This document shows, in pieces, positions 57,767-64,000 of a stretch of 64,000 nt of DNA (the first letter of the stretch is position 1; each line of letters opens with the position of its first letter). Made by a program: the position numbers and the translations under genes. The notes below the pieces were generated by a model, which saw nothing but the letters and a program-made list of their open reading frames with translations, ran no database searches and was not told where the DNA came from. The DNA comes from Phycisphaerales bacterium (GTDB lineage: Bacteria; Planctomycetota; Phycisphaerae; Phycisphaerales; SM1A02). The stretch covers positions 1-64,000 of the forward strand of contig JAQWMQ010000003.1 of the NCBI GenBank assembly GCA_029246705.1, written 5' to 3'.

Positions 57767-59170
57767 ATGAGGCAATCCACCGGACAACAGGCCGGAGTCG
57801 GTTTCCTGCTCCTGATGGCAGCGGGGCTTGCGCAGTTCATCGTCTGTGTCGACTACTTCGCGGTCGCGATCGCATTGCCTCCGATGGCGAAGGACCTCGG
57901 GGTTCGCGCCATCGACCTGCAGTGGGTGATCACCGGTTACATCCTTTCCTTCAGTGCGACCCTGGCGATCTCCGGTGCGCTCGGGGATCGGTTCGGGCGC
58001 AAGAAGCTGCTGCTGCTGGGCATCGCCATCTTCGCCGCGGTGTCGGTCTGGGTCGGACTCGGTCAGGATGTCGTTCAGGTGATCACCGCTCGGATCTTCC
58101 TTGGTTTCGGTGGGGGGTTGATCTTTCCCCTGGCCACTGCAGTGGTGAGTCATGCCAGCAGGCAGGCAAGCCTGACCCGCAACATCGCACTCCTGACCGG
58201 GGTGGCGACGATCGGTACCGCCGTAGGTCCTGTCCTGGGCGGCGTGCTCACCGAGTTCCTCGGCTGGCGCTGGATCTTCTTCGCGAACATTCCGATCTGT
58301 GCAGTGGCCTTCATCATGGTCCTGGTCTTCGCCCGTGAATCGAACGACCCCCACGCCAAGGGACGGCTGGACTTCCCGGGGATCGTGCTGCTCATGGCGG
58401 GAATCACCGCCTTCTCGATCGGGCTCGACCGAATCCCGCACTGGTCGTTTCCGGCCTGGGCGGGGTTGACGGCAGGGGGTGTCTTCCTGCTCGTGCTCTT
58501 CGTGGTGGTCGAACTGAAGGTTTGCACGCCGATCATCGACATCCGCCTCCTGCGGAACGCGCGCTTCCTCGGTTTTTCAACGGTGGGTCTTCTTTCCAAC
58601 AGTGCATGGTGCGTGCTGGTGCTCGTAGGCACCCTCCAACTCCAGAAGGTTCTCGGCTATTCGACCCTGGACGCGGGGCTGATCTTCCTCTTCCTGAGCG
58701 GCAGTGTCGCAACCGCGAGCTTCCTTGCGCCGGTTCTCGAGCCTCGCATCGGAGCGGTGGGTCTCACCCGTATCGCACTGGCATTGCAGGCCTTGGGGAT
58801 CGGCGGACTGTTCTTTTTCGATACGACGGCATGGCTTTCGATCGGCATGTTCGTGGCTGGTTTCGGTTGTTCCTGGGGGTGGGCCTTGCCGCAGGCGGGA
58901 GCGATCGGGACGATCGATCGAAACAAGGCGGGAGTGGCCAGTGGTTCGGTGCTCACCTTGATGATCCTGGCCGGAAACACTGCGATCGTGGTTGCTGCAA
59001 TGGTGATCGACCTGTATCCGGGCGATGTCGCCGGGGAAGCACGAGGCATCCAGACCGCCTTCCTGTGCGCGGCACTGACCGCATTGCTCGGTCTTGTCCT
59101 GGCATCCTTCTTCTTCAGGAAAGGATCAGCTGGCTCAGCGGATCTCGGACCGATCGCGTCGCGGGATTGA
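57767..59170 (+). CDS. MFS transporter, DHA2 (EmrB/QacA) type
   Basis: A 467-residue membrane protein. The family's TM1-TM2 region (YFAVAIALPPMAKDLGV), the A-like motif GALGDRFGRKKLLLLGIAIF and motif C (GTAVGPVLGGVLTEFLGWRW) identify a drug:proton antiporter. About 14 hydrophobic segments are visible. It is divergent from the biosynthetic operon, with 292 bases between starts, so it may be a co-regulated exporter or self-resistance pump; that is a positional inference. The ribosome binding site is weak. Confidence 0.92.
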   Translation: MRQSTGQQAGVGFLLLMAAGLAQFIVCVDYFAVAIALPPMAKDLGVRAIDLQWVITGYILSFSATLAISGALGDRFGRKKLLLLGIAIFAAVSVWVGLGQDVVQVITARIFLGFGGGLIFPLATAVVSHASRQASLTRNIALLTGVATIGTAVGPVLGGVLTEFLGWRWIFFANIPICAVAFIMVLVFARESNDPHAKGRLDFPGIVLLMAGITAFSIGLDRIPHWSFPAWAGLTAGGVFLLVLFVVVELKVCTPIIDIRLLRNARFLGFSTVGLLSNSAWCVLVLVGTLQLQKVLGYSTLDAGLIFLFLSGSVATASFLAPVLEPRIGAVGLTRIALALQALGIGGLFFFDTTAWLSIGMFVAGFGCSWGWALPQAGAIGTIDRNKAGVASGSVLTLMILAGNTAIVVAAMVIDLYPGDVAGEARGIQTAFLCAALTALLGLVLASFFFRKGSAGSADLGPIASRD

Positions 59171-59228
59171 GCCCTCATTTCCGGGTTTCTTGACTTGCAC
59201 TCCCGGCCAGCACATCATCAAACACTCG

Positions 59229-61661
59229 ATGAATCAGGAACAGCCACCAAGTGATTCGCATTCCCCGCCTCCCAACCGGGACCCGCACCAGACGACCTCC
59301 ATCGTCGACCAGATCCAGACTGTCTACGGGCAGTACGAGATCCTGGACAAGATCGGGTCCGGTGGCATGGGGATGGTCTATCGAGCCCGGGACACCAAGC
59401 TCCAACGCACCGTCGCGCTGAAGTTCCTCTCGTTGCTGCTCAGTCAGGATGAACAGTCCCGCAAGCGGTTCATGGTCGAGGCGCAGGCGATCTCCCAGAT
59501 GGACCACCCCAACGTCTGCACGATCTACGATGTCGCCGAGTCCGACGACGGCCGTCTCTATCTCAGCATGCCCTGCTACGAGGGCGAGGATCTCAACACG
59601 CTGCTGGACAACGGCGAGGTGACGATGGCGCAGTCCATCGACCTCATGATCCAGATCTGCCGTGCGATCGCCGCTGCCCATGACAAGGGCGTGATCCACC
59701 GGGACATCAAGCCTGCGAACGTGCTGGTGACCCGTGAGGGCGTGGCCAAGGTCCTCGATTTCGGCCTGGCGAAGATGTCCGACCTCGAACTCACCCAGAC
59801 CGGTTCGACCATGGGCACCATGTACTACATGTCACCCGAACAGCTGAGTGCGAATCCCGTCGACAGCCGTTCGGACATCTGGTCGCTGGGCGTGGTCTTC
59901 TACGAGATCATGTGCGGGGAACGTCCCTTCATGGACAAGAGTTCCTACGCCGTCAGTCACAAGATCATGAACTGCACGTTCGTGCCGCTCTCGAACAAGA
60001 TGTCCGGTGCGCCGCGGATGGCGGAAGTCATCATCTCCAGGACCCTGCAGTCATCTCCTGAAGATCGCTACGACACCGCGCACGAGATGATCGCCGACCT
60101 CCTGGTCCTCCAGCAGGAGGCCGATCCCGGCCTCCTGCAGTCCACGGTCGATCACCAACGGGCTTCGACCGACGACTCGGTCATGAAGAGTGCGAGTCTG
60201 TCCAGGATCACCGATGAGCTGGGAAAACACCTCGGCGCTTCCGCCGAGATGCTCGTCAACTCGCATTCCGGCCGCTGCAACACCATGGGCGAGCTGAAGA
60301 ACACGCTGGCCCTCGAGATCTCGGATGAATCGGCCAGGTCCGAGTTCCTCAGAAACACCCGGTTCATCACCGAGGTCGGTGGGGGGAGGACTCGAAGGCC
60401 GCGAACCAGGCTCATGGTGGTGACGCTTCTGCTGCTGGGTCTGGTGATCGGTGCGCTGGTCTTCACGGTCACGCCCGTCCGCTATGCGTTCATCGACATC
60501 GCGAACAGCTTTTCCGCCGACCATGTCGAGACCCGGGGAATCACTTCCGACCGGATCATGCTTGGAATGTCCGCGCCCTTTTCGGGTCCCAACACCGAAC
60601 TGGGCAGGTCGATGCTCAACGGCATGGAAGCACGGTTCGAGGAAGTCAACGAAAAGGGAGGGGTCCACGGCCGTGATGTCACCCTGCATCCCCAGGATGA
60701 TCGATACGAACCCGAGCAGGCCCTGGAAAAACTCGGTTACCTCTACGACCCGGAAACCGGGGTCTTTGCGCTGATCGGCAACGTCGGGACACCGACCGCG
60801 AAGGTGATTCTTCCCCGTGCGATCGCGGACAAGTCACTGCTCTTCGGCACCTTCTCCGGCGCGAACATCCTTCGCAGGAATCCACCCGACAAGTACGTCT
60901 TCAACTACCGGGCGAGTTATGCCGACGAAACGCGATCGATCGTCGAGTACTTCACCCAGAAGCTCGCCATCGCCCCGGACCGGATCGCCGTCCTCTATCA
61001 GGACGACAGCTACGGCGAAGACGGTCTGAGCGGCGTCATCTCGGCCTTGAGAAGCCTCGATCTTTCGGTCGATCCGACGACCGCGACCTATCCTCGCAAC
61101 ACCACCGAGGTCCGGGGTGCGGTCGACACGTTCCTCAAGTCGATGGGGGACTTCGATGCGATCATCGTGATCGGCGCCTACAAGGCCAGCGCGCTGTTCA
61201 CCAAGCTCATGCGTCAGGGTGGTTACGACGGTGCGATCGCGAACGTGTCCTTCGTGGGAAGCAACGCACTATCCGAGGAATTCCAGGTGATCGGCCCTGA
61301 ATACGGAGACGGCGTCATCATCTCGCAGGTCGTCCCCTTCTACGGGTCGGCCTCGGAAGCGGTGACCAACTATCGAAGGGCGCTGAAGAAGTACAAGCCG
61401 AACGTGAGCCCCGACTTCGTCTCTCTAGAAGGCTACATCGCCGCCAGCATCTTCTGTGAAGCCCTCGAACAGAACGGTCGCCACCTGACCACGGAAAATC
61501 TGATCGAAACGATCGAGAACATCAGGGAACTCGACCTGGGCATCGGACCCAGGATCTCCTTCGGCAAGTCGAATCACCAGGCCAGTGAGTTCGTCTGGGG
61601 GACACGCTTGAACGGCGAGGGAACCTTCGAGGAGATCTGGTCCCCCGACTCCGGCTCCTGA
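59229..61661 (+). CDS. Receptor Ser/Thr kinase with ABC-type amino-acid-binding ectodomain
   Basis: 810 residues from ATG 59229 (upstream frame overlaps the MFS gene). A Ser/Thr kinase domain spans about 33-300: G-loop IGSGGMGMVYRARDTKLQRT (42-61), Lys65, catalytic HRDIKPANVLV (Asp159), DFGLAKM and the SPEQL activation-segment block. A juxtamembrane linker leads to one TM (LMVVTLLLLGLVIGALVFTV, about 395-415). From about 437 to the end lies a domain like periplasmic branched-chain amino-acid-binding proteins (MLGMSAPFSGPNTELGRSML, GGVHGRDVTLHPQDDRYEPE, LYQDDSYGEDGLSGVI). Small-molecule binding outside could thus control the kinase inside. Confidence 0.93.
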   Translation: MNQEQPPSDSHSPPPNRDPHQTTSIVDQIQTVYGQYEILDKIGSGGMGMVYRARDTKLQRTVALKFLSLLLSQDEQSRKRFMVEAQAISQMDHPNVCTIYDVAESDDGRLYLSMPCYEGEDLNTLLDNGEVTMAQSIDLMIQICRAIAAAHDKGVIHRDIKPANVLVTREGVAKVLDFGLAKMSDLELTQTGSTMGTMYYMSPEQLSANPVDSRSDIWSLGVVFYEIMCGERPFMDKSSYAVSHKIMNCTFVPLSNKMSGAPRMAEVIISRTLQSSPEDRYDTAHEMIADLLVLQQEADPGLLQSTVDHQRASTDDSVMKSASLSRITDELGKHLGASAEMLVNSHSGRCNTMGELKNTLALEISDESARSEFLRNTRFITEVGGGRTRRPRTRLMVVTLLLLGLVIGALVFTVTPVRYAFIDIANSFSADHVETRGITSDRIMLGMSAPFSGPNTELGRSMLNGMEARFEEVNEKGGVHGRDVTLHPQDDRYEPEQALEKLGYLYDPETGVFALIGNVGTPTAKVILPRAIADKSLLFGTFSGANILRRNPPDKYVFNYRASYADETRSIVEYFTQKLAIAPDRIAVLYQDDSYGEDGLSGVISALRSLDLSVDPTTATYPRNTTEVRGAVDTFLKSMGDFDAIIVIGAYKASALFTKLMRQGGYDGAIANVSFVGSNALSEEFQVIGPEYGDGVIISQVVPFYGSASEAVTNYRRALKKYKPNVSPDFVSLEGYIAASIFCEALEQNGRHLTTENLIETIENIRELDLGIGPRISFGKSNHQASEFVWGTRLNGEGTFEEIWSPDSGS

Positions 61662-61683
61662 TCGTTGGTGCTCGGGCTCGCGT

Positions 61684-62052
61684 TCAGATCCAGGCCTGTT
61701 CCTCGATCGAGACCTCGCGTGCGCCGCCTTCGCCGCCAAGGTGCCTGGTCTGTCCCGGTTCGAAGAGCAGCACCGATGCACGTGGTTCCGCCCTTGGGCG
61801 GTGCTCGACTCCACGTGGCATCACGAACAGCTGTCCCGGTTCGAGTGCGACCTCCCGATCCCGCATCTCGAGGACCAGGCGCCCCTCGAGGCAGAGGAAG
61901 ACCTCGTCCTCACCTTCATGACTGTGCCATTCGAGTGTGCCTTCACCATGAGCGATCTTGAGGTACTGCCCGTTGGCTTCACCGATGATTCGCGGGTGCC
62001 AGGTGTCCGAGAAGGCTTCGAGTTTGGTCTTGAGATCGATCACGTCGTTCAT
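61684..62052 (-). CDS. Cupin-domain protein
   Basis: A 122-residue single-cupin protein. The metal-binding motif 1 is TLEWHSHEGEDEVFLCLEGR and motif 2 LEPGQLFVMPRGVEHRPRAE; the two His of motif 1, the Glu and the motif 2 His are present, so a metal is probably bound. It resembles small cupins of unknown substrate. It starts 38 bases past the stop of the dockerin-tailed gene on the same strand, and ends convergent with the kinase gene. Confidence 0.9.
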   Translation of the reverse strand: MNDVIDLKTKLEAFSDTWHPRIIGEANGQYLKIAHGEGTLEWHSHEGEDEVFLCLEGRLVLEMRDREVALEPGQLFVMPRGVEHRPRAEPRASVLLFEPGQTRHLGGEGGAREVSIEEQAWI

Positions 62053-62090
62053 GGGATGTGGTCCGTGTCAGTTGGCGGGGTTGCCATTTG

Positions 62091-63095
62091 TCAGGGGCAG
62101 GGGCCCCAGGCACCAAGGAGGATGTTGAGGTCCGCACCATCGACCAGCCCATCCTCGTTGATGTCGCCGATGATGGTATCGAGCCCCCAGTAGCCGAGCA
62201 TGATGTTGAGGTCGGCTCCGTCGACGTTTCCGTTGTTGTTGAGGTCGGCGGTGCAGGGCAGGCAGGTGTCGTTGCAGAATGAACCCGCACCCAGCCAGGT
62301 GCCTTCGCACGCGCTCGCCAGGGTTTCTCGGCAGACACCGTCCGTGCAGCATCCACCGACCCGGGGACCGACCAGAGTGCCGTTCAGCACGCAGAACTCA
62401 TCGATCCAGAGCTGCTCGCCGGTCCAGGCCGGCACGAACCCGAGGTTGTAGCCGGCAATGCCCAGATGAGCCGTGGTGCGAGAGCTGAGTCCATTGACGC
62501 CGCAGATCGTCGCGATGGGGGTGCCCGGCGTCAACCCATGGCTGATGCATCCGGTGGAGGCTTCGTACCAGATGTAGATGGTCGAATCGGAAGTCAGCCG
62601 GGTCAGGTTGCTCATGATCTCCGTGGCCCCATCCTGCCAGAATCGAGTGACTTCGTAGGGTGAATCGAAACTACCCAGATTCTCGGTGCCACCCGAGAGC
62701 GTGTACCCGGTGAAGAGGGTGGGCTGAGCGAGATCGAACTCGAAGGCCACGATGAAACTGACCCCGACATCGCCGTAGCTGGGCGAGGGGGGGAAGATGT
62801 GATACCGCGCCGACAATGCCCAGTCACTGGTCATGTCGACCTGCCAGCCCTCGCTGATCTGCCCTGCGAGCAGTGTGTATCCGGGATTGTCCACTGGTGC
62901 GGTGAATTCAACGTGGCCGTTCTGTTCCTGCCCATCAAGCCTGCTGGAATCGATGGTGAATTCAGCCCATTCATCGACTGATTCGCCGTCATCGAAGTCG
63001 TCCAGGTAGAGGCAGCTCTGGCTCATGGCGATTTGAGCCGCGAAGAGCGTCATCACTGACGTTGAACCGTTCAGGAGCGCCAAGTTCTTCTTCAT
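62091..63095 (-). CDS. Exported protein with dockerin-like C-terminus
   Basis: 334 residues from ATG 63095, chosen for the signal peptide (MKKNLALLNGSTSVMTLFAA, then QIAMSQS). The middle is a beta-rich, lectin- or laminin-G-like domain of unknown ligand (DFDDGESVDEWAEFTIDSSR, LSARYHIFPPSPSYGDVGVS). A Cys-rich linker (GGCCTDGVCRETLASACEGT) precedes two EF-hand-like units, ADLNNNGNVDGADLNIMLGY and GDINEDGLVDGADLNILLGA, closing the protein. The tail matches that of the metalloprotease at 32064. Confidence 0.88.
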   Translation of the reverse strand: MKKNLALLNGSTSVMTLFAAQIAMSQSCLYLDDFDDGESVDEWAEFTIDSSRLDGQEQNGHVEFTAPVDNPGYTLLAGQISEGWQVDMTSDWALSARYHIFPPSPSYGDVGVSFIVAFEFDLAQPTLFTGYTLSGGTENLGSFDSPYEVTRFWQDGATEIMSNLTRLTSDSTIYIWYEASTGCISHGLTPGTPIATICGVNGLSSRTTAHLGIAGYNLGFVPAWTGEQLWIDEFCVLNGTLVGPRVGGCCTDGVCRETLASACEGTWLGAGSFCNDTCLPCTADLNNNGNVDGADLNIMLGYWGLDTIIGDINEDGLVDGADLNILLGAWGPCP

Positions 63096-63283
63096 CCTTG
63101 CACCCTTTCGTTTTTCGGTTGGTGTTCCGAGTATGACTTTTTCCGCTGGCAACATCAATCATGCTTTCTGGAATGGTGTTTTCTGGTTCATTCGCCTGAT
63201 ATTCACCTCCCCTGACCTCACTTGCTCAAGAGCACGATCCGACTTTTTTCATTGCAAGGTCCGTTGCCGGTGACTTATTGATC

Positions 63284-63310
63284 TTGCGAAGACTCTTGAA
63301 CAGGTACAAT
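63284..63310 (+). promoter_or_regulatory. Candidate promoter of the PAS gene
   Basis: TTGCGA (63284-63289) and TACAAT (63305-63310) with 15 bases between them, just 6 bases before the ATG. If the -10 is real, transcription would start at or near the A of ATG, giving a leaderless message; indeed no ribosome binding site is seen before it. Confidence 0.35.
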
Positions 63311-63316
63311 CCAGAA

Positions 63317-64000
63317 ATGAACTCCGGCGAGAATGATTCCAATCCAGGCGGACGACACGGTGTGCCCGTCGCCAATGCCGAGCAGCAGCTCCAGCAGCTG
63401 GTGGATACCGCACTGGATGCTGTCATCACCTGTGATGACAAGAGTCGGATCACCGTCTGGAACAACGGTGCGGAAAAACTCTTTGGTTGGACGGCGGCGG
63501 AGGCGATCGGTCTGCTGCTCACCGAGACCATCATCCCCGTGGATTTTCGCGAGGCCCACAATCGCGGCATGGCGAATTACCTCAAGACCGGTGATGGACC
63601 GGTGCTCGGTCAGCGTATCGAGATCGAGGCAACGGACCGTGCTGGTCGTAGGTTCCCGGTCGAGCTCTCGATCAACCCGATCAAGACCGAGGCGGGACTT
63701 GGATTCAGCGGCTTCATCCGCGAGATATCCGATCGTCTCGAGGCCGAACGCAGGATTCGTGAAGGCGAGGAGCGGCTCCAGCTCATCATCGACGCCGCGG
63801 ATGAAGGGGTCTGGGACTATCAGTTCGACGAGAATGGGGCGGTCACCGAATCCTTCTACGGCGAGAAGACCCGTGAACTGTTCGGCGATCAATCCGGCAA
63901 GATCCCTCCCGACCGACTGACACCGTTCAACGAGGAGCGGGATGCGGTTCGTCGCGCCTGGGATCTTCATTGGAACGGGATCGAGGAGAACTTCCTGTTC
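63317..64000 (+). CDS. PAS-domain sensor protein (3' end cut by window)
   Basis: The frame from ATG 63317 is open to the window edge (228 codons). Residues 22-145 form a PAS domain (LVDTALDAVITCDDKSRITV, WNNGAEKLFGWTAAEAIG, then RFPVELSINPIKTEAGLGFS). A short helical linker (EISDRLEAERRIREGEERLQ) leads into a second PAS domain (LIIDAADEGVWDYQFDENGA). No membrane segment occurs so far. The downstream output (histidine kinase, GGDEF, or other) lies beyond the window. The 222 bases before it hold the leader of the dockerin-tailed gene and a candidate promoter. Confidence 0.9.
   Translation, partial: MNSGENDSNPGGRHGVPVANAEQQLQQLVDTALDAVITCDDKSRITVWNNGAEKLFGWTAAEAIGLLLTETIIPVDFREAHNRGMANYLKTGDGPVLGQRIEIEATDRAGRRFPVELSINPIKTEAGLGFSGFIREISDRLEAERRIREGEERLQLIIDAADEGVWDYQFDENGAVTESFYGEKTRELFGDQSGKIPPDRLTPFNEERDAVRRAWDLHWNGIEENFLF

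Overview
The window looks like GC-rich chromosome from a planctomycete, probably of the class Phycisphaerae. This is inferred from three things: secreted proteins ending in paired dockerin-like GDLNGDN..VNGADL..LLGAW repeats, a Gram-negative lipid A gene (lpxB), and a transmembrane Ser/Thr kinase with an extracellular sensor. No rRNA, tRNA, CRISPR array or complete insertion sequence was found. Most of the DNA is dense coding sequence with short gaps. The exceptions are the repeat-rich stretch at about 2.2-3.9 kb and the weakly coding stretch at about 34.7-36.2 kb. || 1-2231: an array of seven tandem RiPP precursor cassettes with a near-identical NHLP (nitrile-hydratase-like leader peptide) leader ending in Gly-Gly, followed by short, unrelated core peptides. 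One cassette has lost the front of its leader, and one has an internal leader deletion and essentially no core. No maturation enzyme or transporter is visible, so they must lie left of the window or elsewhere. 2232-3929 holds only microsatellites and short tandem repeats. || 3930-20820: small hypothetical genes, an ald-purD-hypothetical run, trxB, a DAACS symporter, aspS, lpxB, two adjacent sodium-coupled amino-acid transporters that both carry large hydrophilic inserts, and a GP-repeat protein translationally coupled to two YkgJ-type cysteine-cluster proteins. || 20852-31799: the rplK-rplA-rplJ-rplL-rpoB-rpoC operon on the minus strand, with a hairpin between rplL and rpoB and a terminator after rpoC. 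secE and nusG are not upstream of rplK; a secreted metalloprotease gene sits there instead. || 32-44 kb: metzincin protease with a dockerin-like tail, an orphan ORF, M20 amidohydrolase, a release-factor-like protein, tsaD, hflX, a possible PD-(D/E)XK protein, a stand-alone pilus-ATPase N-domain protein, an esterase and a DUF4190/pseudopilin chimera. || 44.2-59.2 kb: the main biosynthetic locus. Ten minus-strand genes, mostly joined by ATGA/GTGA overlaps, encode in transcription order an ABC ATPase, a PlsC-type acyltransferase, an LpxL-type acyltransferase, an ABC-2 permease, an ACP, a FabZ-type dehydratase, a fused ketosynthase/chain-length-factor, a XanB2/FkbO-type chorismatase, a halogenase-family flavoprotein and an acyl-AMP ligase. 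A glycosyltransferase, a class III aminotransferase and an MFS exporter flank them. Together these read as an aryl-polyene (xanthomonadin-like) lipid pathway: chorismate gives a hydroxybenzoate starter, which is activated, extended and dehydrated on the ACP, moved to lipid by acyltransferases and exported. No ketoreductase is visible. || 59.2-64 kb: a receptor Ser/Thr kinase with an ABC-type amino-acid-binding ectodomain, a cupin, a second dockerin-tailed protein and a PAS sensor cut by the window edge.
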